DNA from: an uncultured Spirochaetales bacterium
Lineage (GTDB): Bacteria > Spirochaetota > Spirochaetia > Sphaerochaetales > Sphaerochaetaceae
Direction: 5' to 3'
NCBI GenBank assembly: GCA_937902565.1
Contig: CALFMX010000207.1
Coordinates: forward strand, 1 to 7,625
Length of the DNA stretch: 7,625 nt
The stretch's first letter is position 1; each line of letters starts with the position of its first letter. Positions 1 through 6,920 of this stretch are shown piece by piece. A program made the translations under genes and the position numbers. The notes beneath the pieces were generated by a model that made no database searches, was not told the origin of the DNA, and worked only from the letters and a program-made list of their open reading frames with translations.

Positions 1-356
1 CCGAGCGCATGCGCACGCGCTGGTGGTGCCTGGATGTGGAGCGGCTGCAGGCGGGGGATGACGCGCGTGCCGCGATGGCCTTTGCCTGCGTCCGGACTGC
101 CTTTTTTGTGCGCACCGCAGCCATGCTCGGCTGGCTCAGCGCCGAGCAGCAGTGGCAGCTGCTGCAGCTCAATGCCGCGCGTGCCCGCGATTGCTTTGGC
201 AACTGGCAGGAGCTGGGCAGCGCCTATATCCAGGGCCGCGCACAATGGGTGGCCAAAGGCCGTTCGGACGCACTGGGCCGCAGCCTGGACCCGGAGGAGT
301 TGCAGCACTGGCTGCAGGATGCCTCGCACCCCTGGGGTGCCTATGCCTGGCGCTGA
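1..356 (+). CDS. DUF1266-family protein, C-terminal part (5' end outside window)
   Basis: The frame is open from the first complete codon (position 3) to the TGA at 354-356, so the ATG at 9 is probably an internal Met and the gene starts upstream. About 117 residues are visible. The pattern matches my memory of the C-terminal half of DUF1266 (enterobacterial YbeU/YbeR relatives). There is a helical stretch with aromatic and Arg residues (FACVRTAFFVRTAAMLGWLS), an 'EQQWQLLQLNAARA' helix, then NWQELGSAYIQGRAQW, which fits the family's 'sW.elg..Y..Gr.fW' block. It ends in SHPWGAYAW, like the usual terminal 'sPW..l.W'. The biochemical role of this family is not known and I assign none. The gene is convergent with the NlpC/P60 gene, 61 bp apart, and has no operon partner in view. 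Codon use (CTG, CGC) matches the rest of the left segment. Family call moderately sure; function unknown. Confidence 0.6.
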   Translation, partial: ERMRTRWWCLDVERLQAGDDARAAMAFACVRTAFFVRTAAMLGWLSAEQQWQLLQLNAARARDCFGNWQELGSAYIQGRAQWVAKGRSDALGRSLDPEELQHWLQDASHPWGAYAWR

Positions 357-417
357 CCCCGCCTTTGCCGCCGTTTTGGGCGCGCTGCCTCTTGTTTTAT
401 TCAGCCGATGAATATTC
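357..417. other. Convergent intergenic spacer
   Basis: This 61-bp gap lies between the stops of two converging genes. I looked for a bidirectional terminator and saw no GC-rich hairpin followed by a T-run. There is only a T-rich stretch (CTTGTTTTATTC) and a short AT palindrome, GAATATTC, at 410-417. Termination here would have to be Rho-dependent or use a structure I cannot resolve. Confidence 0.5.
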
Positions 418-993
418 TCATGCGTCAAAAATCGTGCGTGCCTCGGTGAAGCGGCGTGAGAAATAGGGATTGTCCAGGCTCACCGTCTTGACCACGCCGC
501 CGCTCGACGGCGCATGGACAAACTGGTTGTTGCCGGCATAAATGCCCATGTGCGAGTAGCGCGCGCCCATGGTGTTGAAGAACACAAAATCGCCGCGCTG
601 CAAGTCGCCCCGGTCGATCTCGGCGCTGACGCCCGCCCACTGCGCCGTGGTGCGGGGCAGGCGGCGCGTGGTGATGCCCTGGATCGCATACTGGATCAGT
701 CCGCTGCAGTCAAAGCCGCCTTCAGGCGTGTTGCCGCCATAGGTGTAGGGCGTGTTGACGACGAGCATGACCCGCGCATACAGCGCCTCCCGCAACTCGC
801 CGCTCAGCCCCAGATTGACGGGCACGACACCGGTGTCAACGCGCGGCGAGGTGGCCACCTCCGTGGCGGAGCGCCGGCCCGGCGCTAGCCGCGCGGTGCG
901 CGATGGCGACGAGCCGCAACCCGCCAGCAGCGCCGATGCCGACAGCGCCCAGAGCAAAAAGGGACGGCGCGCCGCCCCGTTGTGGTGGTCCAT
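418..993 (-). CDS. NlpC/P60 (C40) cell-wall peptidase, lipoprotein
   Basis: Predicted lipid-anchored cysteine peptidase that would cleave peptidoglycan stem peptides in the periplasm, like Spr/MepS-type NlpC/P60 endopeptidases. I chose the ATG at 993 (191 aa). It has a strong ribosome-binding site (AAGGGGGAG, 997-1005) and leads straight into a lipoprotein signal: basic start, hydrophobic core FLLWALSASA, lipobox LLAGC with lipidated Cys26. An upstream in-frame ATG at 1029 would add 12 residues and lacks such a site. The catalytic domain covers about residues 70-190: YTYGGN before GGFDCSGL (nucleophile Cys96), SHMGIYAG with the base His148, and FVHAP with His160 as the third polar residue, all in the expected order. 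Residues 27-65 form a low-complexity Ser/Arg/Ala linker. The gene stands alone, convergent with the DUF1266 gene and divergent from formate dehydrogenase. Family call is firm; the exact bond cleaved is inferred. Confidence 0.9.
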   Translation of the reverse strand: MDHHNGAARRPFLLWALSASALLAGCGSSPSRTARLAPGRRSATEVATSPRVDTGVVPVNLGLSGELREALYARVMLVVNTPYTYGGNTPEGGFDCSGLIQYAIQGITTRRLPRTTAQWAGVSAEIDRGDLQRGDFVFFNTMGARYSHMGIYAGNNQFVHAPSSGGVVKTVSLDNPYFSRRFTEARTIFDA

Positions 994-996
994 GGT

Positions 997-1005
997 CTCC
1001 CCCTT
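997..1005 (-). promoter_or_regulatory. Ribosome-binding site deciding the NlpC/P60 start
   Basis: On the minus strand AAGGGGGAG lies just before the ATG at 993-991, with AGGGGG five bases from the start codon. It favours the 191-residue form over the 203-residue form that would start at 1029. Confidence 0.7.
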
Positions 1006-1050
1006 GGATTCAGGCGGCAAGAAATTCATGAAGCATATTATTCACAATTC

Positions 1051-1128
1051 CATGCAAGTTTGTGAAATGTATTGGTATTTGTGGCGAGGACGCTGCTCGC
1101 TCGCATTTTTACCAATTTGTCAAACATG
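1051..1128. repeat. Nested imperfect inverted repeat (dyad) upstream of fdnG
   Basis: Five arm pairs sit in symmetric order: CATG 1051-1054 with CATG 1125-1128; GTTTG 1058-1062 with CAAAC 1121-1125 (the outer two share one base on the right); ATTGGTA 1071-1077 with TACCAAT 1110-1116; and GCGAG 1084-1088 with CTCGC 1100-1104 (or 1096-1100). The longest uninterrupted arm is 7 bp; gaps between arms are 4-8 bases and the central loop is 11. It could be a regulator-binding region or an RNA leader structure. It is not followed by the T-run of an intrinsic terminator. The arms are seen directly; any role is inferred. Confidence 0.45.
1082..1097 (+). promoter_or_regulatory. Possible sigma-54 (-24/-12) promoter element
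   Basis: TGGCGAG-GACG-CTGCT resembles the sigma-54 consensus TGGCACG-N4-TTGCA/T. It keeps the near-invariant GG (1083-1084) and GC (1095-1096) with exactly ten bases between them. It differs at three of the twelve defined positions. It would give a leader of about 120 bases before the formate dehydrogenase start. It overlaps the inner arms of the dyad, so one of the two readings may be coincidence. Weak without transcript data. Confidence 0.25.
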
Positions 1129-1175
1129 CCGAATACCCGGAATGCCCAACTATTCTGCTTTCAGAGGGAGAAGAC

Positions 1176-1181
1176 TACAAT
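1176..1181 (+). promoter_or_regulatory. Possible sigma-70 -10 box for formate dehydrogenase
   Basis: TACAAT matches five of six bases of TATAAT and would place a transcript start near 1188, about 43 bases before the start codon. The -35 position (TTCTGC at 17-bp spacing) is poor, so an activator would probably be needed if this is used. Confidence 0.2.
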
Positions 1182-1230
1182 TTGTGTCGTAAGCATAGAA
1201 AACAAGCATCCTTCGTTGAAAGGACACCCC

Positions 1231-3591
1231 ATGGTGCAATTCTCCAGACGCCAGTTCATGAAAGTGACTGGTTCGACTCTGGCGGGTTCCAGCCTGGCCG
1301 TGATGGGCTTCTCGCCCGCCACGGCACTTGCCGGAGTTCGTCAGTACAAGCTGGTCGGCAGCACAGTGACACGGCAAACCTGCACGTATTGCTCTGTTGG
1401 CTGCGGCATTTTGATGTACTCGCTGGGCGATGGCGGCAAGAACGCCAAGCTCTCTGTGATCCACGTCGAAGGCGACCCCGACCATCCCGTCAACCGCGGC
1501 ACCTTGTGCCCCAAGGGCGCATCGCTGCTGGACATCGTCCACAGCCCCAACCGCCTGCTCTACCCCGAATACCGCGCGCCCGGCTCCAACGAGTGGAAGC
1601 GCCTGTCCTGGGATGAGGCCCTGACCCGCATTACCAAGCTGCTCAAGGACGATCGCGACGCGAACTTCCTCGAGAAGACCGATGATGGCCTGACGGTGAA
1701 CCGTTGGACCTCGACCGGCATGCTGGCCGCCTCGGCCTCCAGCAACGAAGCCGGTTACATCACCTACAAAGTGGCCCGCTCTTGGGGCATGTTGGCGTTC
1801 GATAACCAAGCCCGTGTCTGACACGGCCCGACGGTGGCAGGTCTTGCCCCGACGTTTGGCCGTGGAGCGATGACGAACCATTGGGTCGACATCAAGAACG
1901 CGGACGTTATTTTGATCATGGGCGGCAATGCCGCTGAAGCCCACCCTTGCGGCTTCAAATGGGTGACCGAGGCGAAGGAGCACAACAAGGCTCACTTCAT
2001 GGTGGTCGACCCGCGCTTCAACCGATCGGCTTCGGTGGCGGATTTCTACGCCCCTATCCGCTCCGGTTCGGACATTGTTTTCCTCGGCGGTGTGATCAAC
2101 TACCTGCTGACGAACGACAAGATCCACCACGAGTACGTGCGCAACTACACCGACTTCACGTTCATCGTGCGGGAAGACTTTGCGTTCGACGAAGGCATCT
2201 TCTCGGGCTACAACCCCGAAAAGCGCACCTACGACAAGGCCAGCTGGGACTACGAGCTGGGCGAGGACGGTTACGTCAAGACCGACCCGAGCCTGCAGCA
2301 CCCGCGTTGCGTCTACCAATGGCTCAAGCGCCACTACGCCAGCTACACGCCTGAAAAGGTCGAGAGCGTCTGCGGCACGCCCCAGGCCAAGTTCCTGCAT
2401 GTCTGCGAAAAGCTCGCATCGACGGCACAGGCTGGCCGCGCCGCAACCATCCTCTACGCACTGGGCTGGACCCAGCACTCGATCGGCGCGCAGATCCTGC
2501 GTACCGGCGCCATGGTGCAGCTGCTGCTGGGCAATATCGGTGTCTCCGGTGGTGGCATGAACGCCTTGCGCGGTCACTCCAACATCCAGGGCCTGACCGA
2601 CCTGGGCCTGCTGTCCAACGCGCTGCCCGGCTACCTGACCTTGGCCAACCAAGGCGAGCAGGACTACCAGAAGTACATCGACGCGCGCACGCAAAAGCCT
2701 TTGCGTGCCAACCAGATGAGCTACTGGCAGAACTATCCCAAGTTCCACGTCAGCCTGATGAAGGCTTTCTGGGGCCCGGCTGCCACCAAGGACAACAACT
2801 GGGCCTATGACTACCTGCCCAAGCTCGACAAGCAGTACGACATGCTGCAGATTTTCGAGCTGATGAACGAAGGCAAGGTCAACGGCTACATCGCCCAGGG
2901 CTTCAACCCGGTGGCGGCCATGCCCGACTCCGGCAAGATCCGCGACGCGCTGTCCAAGCTCAAGTTCCTGGTCATCATCGACCCGCTGCAGACCGAGACC
3001 TCCACCTTCTGGAAGAACCACGGCGAATTCAACGACGTGGACTCCGCTTCCATCCAGACCGAAGTGTTCCGCCTGCCCACCACCTGCTTTGCCGAAGAAG
3101 ACGGCGCTGTCGTCAGCTCTTCGCGCGTGCTGCAGTGGCACTGGAAGGCGGCCGAGCCCCCAGGAGAGGCCAAGACCGACATTGCCATCATGTCGGCCCT
3201 GCACCTGCGCCTGAAGGCTCTGTACCAGAAGGAAGCCGGTGCCTATGCCGATCCGATCCTGAACCTGGACTGGAAGTATTCGCACCCCGAGCACCCCAGC
3301 TCCGAGGAAATCGCCAAGGAGTACAACGGCAAGGCGCTCGTGGACCTGGTCGACCCCAAGGACCCGGCCAAGGTGCTGCGCCCCGCGGGCCAGCAGGTTT
3401 CCGGCTTCGCCGAGCTGCGCGACGACGGCACCACGGCCTGCGGCTGCTGGATCTACGCCGGCGCCTGGACGCAGGCGGGCAACCAGATGGGGCGGCGTGA
3501 CAACTCCGACCCCACAGGCATCGGCAACACGCTGAACTGGGCCTGGGCCTGGCCGGCGAACCGCCGCATCCTCTACAACCGCGCCTCGGCG
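1231..3591 (+). CDS. fdnG: Selenocysteine formate dehydrogenase alpha subunit (FdnG/FdoG type), 3' end lost at junction
   Basis: Catalytic subunit of a membrane-associated periplasmic respiratory formate dehydrogenase. It oxidises formate to CO2 at a molybdenum (or tungsten) bis-MGD site and passes electrons through an Fe-S beta subunit to a cytochrome b gamma subunit. The ATG at 1231 follows AAAGGA (1219-1224) and opens directly with a Tat signal, SRRQFMK at residues 5-11, with likely cleavage after ATALA (~34). The [4Fe-4S] ligands are Cys51, Cys54, Cys58 and Cys93, with Lys95 in CPKGA. The in-frame UGA at 1819-1821 is residue 197, followed by HGPTVAGLAPTFGRGAMTNH, essentially the E. coli FdnG active-site block (Sec196 there). 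Reading through gives about 787 residues up to NRRILYNRASA, where E. coli proteins continue with DPxGxPW and ~225 more residues carrying the C-terminal cofactor-binding domain. That domain and the beta and gamma genes are missing because the sequence switches to a permease. The symbol could equally be fdoG. Confidence 0.93.
1819..1854 (+). promoter_or_regulatory. UGA selenocysteine codon plus bacterial SECIS hairpin
   Basis: Directly after the UGA the RNA can fold into a SECIS element recognised by SelB. The lower stem is CGG (1832-1834) with CCG (1849-1851). U1835 is bulged. The upper stem is GGCA (1836-1839) with TGCC (1845-1848), and the apical loop is GGTCT (1840-1844). The bulged U and GGUCU loop are the features known to be needed for SelB binding in E. 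coli fdhF and fdnG. The codons before and after both encode conserved formate dehydrogenase sequence, so this is programmed recoding and not a nonsense mutation. The host must carry selA, selB, selC and selD, none of which lie in the window. Confidence 0.93.
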
Positions 3592-3592
3592 G
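3583..3592. other. Chimeric junction between two unrelated genes
   Basis: The formate dehydrogenase reads ...YNRASA through 3591, and a MalF-type permease C-terminus reads ASAASMIVF from 3583. The shared Ala-Ser-Ala codons GCCTCGGCG (plus perhaps one G) make a short stretch of identity at which one sequence passes into the other in frame. Upstream coding prefers CTG and CGC; downstream prefers CTC and uses AGG/AGA. Family alignments place the break here to within a few codons. Most likely an assembly or library chimera; a true recombination is possible but less likely. Confidence 0.8.
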
Positions 3593-3720
3593 CAAGCATG
3601 ATCGTCTTCATGATCATCGTCGTCCTCTCCGTCGCCCTCTTTTTCATCATGCGGGACCAGGATGAGGTGAAGCTGAGGAAGGAGAGAAGAGCGCTCAAGC
3701 GGAGAGGGGGTAGGGTATGA
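3583..3720 (+). CDS. Sugar ABC transporter permease (MalF type), C-terminal fragment
   Basis: Only the last ~45 residues are present. They give ASAASM, a single hydrophobic helix (IVFMIIVVLSVALFFIM), then a basic cytoplasmic tail rich in Lys and Arg ending at TGA 3718-3720. The 'YASAxS' lead-in, final membrane helix and short charged tail are typical of the C-terminus of MalF/UgpA-type permeases, which form a heterodimer with a MalG-type partner. The stop overlaps the start of exactly such a partner (ATGA at 3717-3720). Five of the seven Arg codons in the tail are AGG or AGA, unlike the upstream formate dehydrogenase. The first five or so membrane helices and the EAA loop are lost at the junction. 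The family is inferred mainly from position and tail architecture. Confidence 0.75.
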   Translation, partial: ASAASMIVFMIIVVLSVALFFIMRDQDEVKLRKERRALKRRGGRV

Positions 3721-4562
3721 AGAGCCTGAAAGCCTCGACGGTCACCATGAAGACCATCATCTACATCGTCTGCATCCTCCTCTCGCTACTCAGCATCTTC
3801 CCCTTCTGGGTGATGATCATGAATGCGACCCGCTCGACCTACCAGATCCAGCAGTCGTCGGTGGCGCTGCTGCCGGGCAAGAACCTCTTGAGCAACTGGA
3901 GGATCCTCACCGGCAAGAGCTTCAACCCCTGGGTCGGGTTCTTCAACTCGATGATCATCAGCATTGGCACGACCATCTGCGCGGTCTACTTTTCAAGTCT
4001 CACCGCCTATGCGCTGGTCGCCTATACCTGGCGCCTGCGCAGCGCCTTCTTCTCCTTCATCATGGCGGTCCTGATGATCCCGGCGCAGGTCTCGGGTATC
4101 GGTTTCTACCAGTTCATGTACCGCATCGGGTGGACCAACAGTCTCATGCCCCTGATCCTTCCCTCCATAGCAGCCCCGGCGATGGTCTTCTTCATGCGCC
4201 AATACCTGATGGCCTCCCTCTCGCTCGATATCGTCGCCTCGGCCCGCATCGACGGCTCGGGGGAGTTCAGGACCTTCAACCAGATTGTCTTGCCGATCAT
4301 GAAGCCGGCGATGGCCACCCAGGCGATCTTCACCTTCGTCGGCAGCTGGAACAACCTCTTCATCCCCCTGATCCTCCTCACCCGACAGGAGAAGTACACC
4401 ATGCCGATTATGGTCAGCCTGCTGCGAGGCGATATTTACAAGACTGAATACGGGTCTGTCTACTTGGGTCTGACCCTGACGGTCCTGCCGCTCTTCGTCA
4501 TCTATTTCATCCTCTCCAAGTATATTATTGCTGGAGTCGCCCTCGGGGCGCTGAAGGAGTAA
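3717..4562 (+). CDS. Sugar ABC transporter permease (MalG type)
   Basis: Inner-membrane permease of a CUT1 carbohydrate ABC importer, 281 aa, the usual MalG length. Six membrane segments can be read at about residues 12-34, 74-98, 109-130, 142-160, 200-222 and 247-270. The cytoplasmic EAA loop that docks on the ATPase is clear: ASARIDGSGEFRTFNQIVLP at 174-193, with the conserved Gly and the I-x-LP ending. The N-terminal block PFWVMIMNATRSTYQIQ (29-45) and the loop around LLPG are typical of permeases for plant-derived oligosaccharides. The start overlaps the previous stop by four bases (ATGA) and a purine-rich GGAGAGGGGG lies just upstream, so the two permeases are translationally coupled. 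The substrate is not readable from the protein; the GH3 gene three bases downstream suggests a beta-linked gluco- or xylo-oligosaccharide. The ATPase is not in the window (often a shared MsmK-type protein); the binding protein probably lay upstream of the junction. Confidence 0.92.
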   Translation: MKSLKASTVTMKTIIYIVCILLSLLSIFPFWVMIMNATRSTYQIQQSSVALLPGKNLLSNWRILTGKSFNPWVGFFNSMIISIGTTICAVYFSSLTAYALVAYTWRLRSAFFSFIMAVLMIPAQVSGIGFYQFMYRIGWTNSLMPLILPSIAAPAMVFFMRQYLMASLSLDIVASARIDGSGEFRTFNQIVLPIMKPAMATQAIFTFVGSWNNLFIPLILLTRQEKYTMPIMVSLLRGDIYKTEYGSVYLGLTLTVLPLFVIYFILSKYIIAGVALGALKE

Positions 4563-4565
4563 GCC

Positions 4566-6920
4566 ATGCATGCCATCCATACGCGAGTCCAAGAGCTCAT
4601 ACAATCGATGACCGTCAGGGAGAAGATTGCCCAGTTGGTCTCGGCATGGTTGGAGATCGAGGTCGACGGCACCTTCGGTGTGCGTGAATTCGGCGTCAAG
4701 GAGCGTCCTGAAGGCGATCGAAGGGCCGATGTCCTGGGTAACGGCATCGGGCAGCTGACGCGCCCTTACGGGACAATGGCCCACGATCCGCGACAGCAGG
4801 CGAAGGGGATCAACGCAGTCCAGCACTATCTGGTGACCGAGACGCGCCTGGGCATCCCGGCGATGCTCCATGAGGAGTGCCTTACCGGGGCGATGACCCG
4901 TGGTGCCACGATCTTCCCCTCTGCCCTCAACTACGGCTCCTCTTGGGACCCGTCCTTGGTGGAGGCGATCGGGAAGGCAATAGGAAGCGAACTGCGGTCA
5001 CTGGGCATCCACCAGGGCCTCGCCCCGGTGCTCGATGTCGCCCGTGATGCACGGTGGGGACGGTTGGAGGAGACCTTCGGCGAAGATCCCTACCTCTGTG
5101 GGGTGATGGGCGCCGCCTACGTCAACGGCTTGCAGGGCGAGGAGCGCATGCCGCTTGCAACGCTCAAGCACTTCATCGGCCACTCGGCAAGTGAGGGGGG
5201 GCGCAACCATGCGCCGGTCCACCTCGGCGAGCGGGAGTTGCTCAATATCTTCGGCCTTCCCTTCGAGATGGTCATCCAGCACACCGCCATTGGTTCGGTG
5301 ATGCCCGCCTACCATGATATCGATGGCATCCCCACCACCTGTGACCGGGATCTCTTGACCGGGCTTCTGAAGGAGCGCTGGGGCTTTGATGGCCTGGTGG
5401 TCAGTGACTACGATGCCGTCATCCAGCTCTCCGGCGACCATCGCCTCGCCGCTGACAAGGGTGAAGCGGCGGCCCTCGCCTTCAATGCCGGCCTGGATAT
5501 CGAGCTACCAAGCTACACGGTCTACAAGGAGGGCCTCTACAGCGCCCTTGAACGCAACCTGGTGACCATCGAGGCGATCGATGAGGCGGTGGTGCGCATC
5601 CTCTGTGAGAAGGAGCGCCAAGGCCTCTTCGACAACCCCTATATCGATGAAGGGGCGATCGACCTGGGAAGCAGCGAGCACCATAAGCTGGCAGTACAGG
5701 CTGGTGAGCAGTCATTGGTACTGCTCAAGAACGACGGGATCCTGCCCCTCCCGGCATCCAGTCGCATTGCCCTCATCGGACCATTGGCCGACCACCCCTT
5801 CGCCCTGTTCGGCGGCTATTCACCTCCGATCCACCTCCTCGGCAGCATGGACAGCGAGTCGTGTGTGCCGGCGACAGCCCAGACGGTAAGGCGCTCGCTC
5901 GAGACTCTCCTCTCCAAGGAGCGCGTCGTCTATGAGCCGGGGTGCATGCTCTACGAAGATGCTGTTGAGCGGGCGATCTTCTTTCCCGGCGACGTGTCGG
6001 AGCAGGAGGAGGGGGCACGGGTCATCAGCAGCGACACCTCGCGCCTCGATGACGCGGTGGCGTGTGCCCTGGAGGCCGATGTCACCGTCCTGGTCGTCGG
6101 CGATCTTGCCGGCCTCTTTGGAAACGGGACCGTGGGGGAGGGTTCTGATGTCTCCACCCTCGACCTGCCGGGAGTACAGCACCGCCTCATGCTCCGGATC
6201 CTGGAGACAGGAAAGCCGGTGGTCCTCGTATTGGCAAGCGGCCGCCCCTACGACATCTCTCCAGCCAAGGAGAAGGCGAGCGCCATCATTGCAGCGTGGC
6301 TGCCGGGAGAGGGAGGGGGAGAGGCGATCGGCAGGACGATTGTCGGGCTGAACAACCCCCAAGGCAAGAGCACGCTCTCCTTCCCCCAGAGCGCTGGAAG
6401 CGCCCCCTACGCCTACAACCATGCCAAGAAGGCCGGGGGCCTCCCCACACAGGCGGAGTTTGTCCCCCTCTATCCCTTCGGCCATGGGCTCAGTTATACC
6501 ACCTTCACCTACCGTGACCTGAGCCTGGACAGGGACGAGGTAGATACCGCCGGGACGGTGACCCTCTCCCTGACGGTGGAGAACAGCGGAGAGCGCCCGG
6601 GCTCGGAGGTCGTCCAGCTCTACAGCACCGACCGCCTCGCCTCCATAGTGAGGCCGGTCAAGGAGCTGAAGGGGTTTGCCAAGGTCCACCTCGAAGCGGG
6701 GGAGCGGAAGCGCCTCACCTTCACCCTCAGCAGTGAGCTCTTCTCCTTCATCGGCAGGGAGCATCGCAGGGTGGTCGAGCCCGGCGCTATCGACATCGCC
6801 ATCGGGTCGAGCAGCGAGGACCTTCGCCTCTTTGCCTCCTTCACCATCACCGGAAAAGCGAGGTTTCTCACCCGCACCTGGCAGTCGCTCTCCAAGGCGA
6901 CCATCGAGGCAGTGGGCTGA
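4566..6920 (+). CDS. Glycoside hydrolase family 3 beta-glycosidase (beta-glucosidase/xylosidase-like), cytoplasmic
   Basis: Retaining exo-beta-glycosidase, 784 aa. It starts three bases after the permease stop; its ribosome-binding site AAGGAG (4554-4559) lies in the last permease codons. N-terminal (beta/alpha)8 domain, ~residues 5-355: RLGIPAMLHEE, GLAPVLDVARDARWGRLEETFGEDP (151-175), the substrate-binding KHF (201-203) and the nucleophile Asp281 in GLVVSDYDA. The second alpha/beta domain, ~375-605, holds the likely acid/base Glu525 in GEGSDVSTLDLPG, followed by the GRPYDIS and WLPGEGGGEAIG segments. YPFGHGLSYTTF (636-647) leads into a C-terminal fibronectin III-like domain to ~760. This order is the full bacterial GH3 layout. 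No signal peptide is seen, so it should act in the cytoplasm on short oligosaccharides brought in by the adjacent transporter. GH3 sequence does not separate beta-glucosidase from beta-xylosidase or related activities here. Confidence 0.93.
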   Translation: MHAIHTRVQELIQSMTVREKIAQLVSAWLEIEVDGTFGVREFGVKERPEGDRRADVLGNGIGQLTRPYGTMAHDPRQQAKGINAVQHYLVTETRLGIPAMLHEECLTGAMTRGATIFPSALNYGSSWDPSLVEAIGKAIGSELRSLGIHQGLAPVLDVARDARWGRLEETFGEDPYLCGVMGAAYVNGLQGEERMPLATLKHFIGHSASEGGRNHAPVHLGERELLNIFGLPFEMVIQHTAIGSVMPAYHDIDGIPTTCDRDLLTGLLKERWGFDGLVVSDYDAVIQLSGDHRLAADKGEAAALAFNAGLDIELPSYTVYKEGLYSALERNLVTIEAIDEAVVRILCEKERQGLFDNPYIDEGAIDLGSSEHHKLAVQAGEQSLVLLKNDGILPLPASSRIALIGPLADHPFALFGGYSPPIHLLGSMDSESCVPATAQTVRRSLETLLSKERVVYEPGCMLYEDAVERAIFFPGDVSEQEEGARVISSDTSRLDDAVACALEADVTVLVVGDLAGLFGNGTVGEGSDVSTLDLPGVQHRLMLRILETGKPVVLVLASGRPYDISPAKEKASAIIAAWLPGEGGGEAIGRTIVGLNNPQGKSTLSFPQSAGSAPYAYNHAKKAGGLPTQAEFVPLYPFGHGLSYTTFTYRDLSLDRDEVDTAGTVTLSLTVENSGERPGSEVVQLYSTDRLASIVRPVKELKGFAKVHLEAGERKRLTFTLSSELFSFIGREHRRVVEPGAIDIAIGSSSEDLRLFASFTITGKARFLTRTWQSLSKATIEAVG

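Larger units (their letters stand above)
994..1230. other. Divergent intergenic region upstream of formate dehydrogenase
   Basis: This 237-bp gap separates two divergent starts, so it should hold both promoters. It is visibly richer in A+T than the flanking genes. It contains a nested inverted repeat centred near 1094, a sigma-54-like element at 1082-1097 and a possible -10 hexamer at 1176-1181. The frames running through it (for example from 1062 or 1072) resemble no protein I recognise, and I do not treat them as genes. Confidence 0.6.

Noticed and set aside
357..417. A bidirectional terminator between the converging genes
   Set aside because: I found no GC-rich stem followed by a T-run on either strand; only a short AT palindrome is present.
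1062..1616. Forward open frames beginning in the spacer (1062 and 1072)
   Set aside because: The frame from 1072 is the formate dehydrogenase frame extended upstream of its Tat signal start. The frame from 1062 is out of phase with the real gene and has no recognisable protein character.
1819..1821. Nonsense mutation or pseudogene in formate dehydrogenase
   Set aside because: The position is the known selenocysteine site of this family, flanking residues are conserved, and a SECIS hairpin follows immediately.
1150..3294. A 714-codon open frame on the minus strand, antisense to formate dehydrogenase
   Set aside because: Its translation is rich in Val, Gly, Ala, His and Gln without recognisable domains. 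It mirrors the codon bias of the real gene on the opposite strand and has no plausible start signal.
1834..3720. A single 628-residue protein starting at the Met of 1834 and ending in a membrane helix
   Set aside because: The sequence before 1834 is continuous formate dehydrogenase through a selenocysteine codon, so this is not the real start. The membrane tail belongs to a permease joined at about 3583-3592. The apparent ORF is an artefact at both ends.
5820..6764. A 314-codon minus-strand open frame inside the GH3 gene, and similarly 3993-4871 opposite the permease/GH3 boundary
   Set aside because: Both lie opposite clearly conserved coding sequence, show no known motifs, and are expected shadows in GC-rich DNA.
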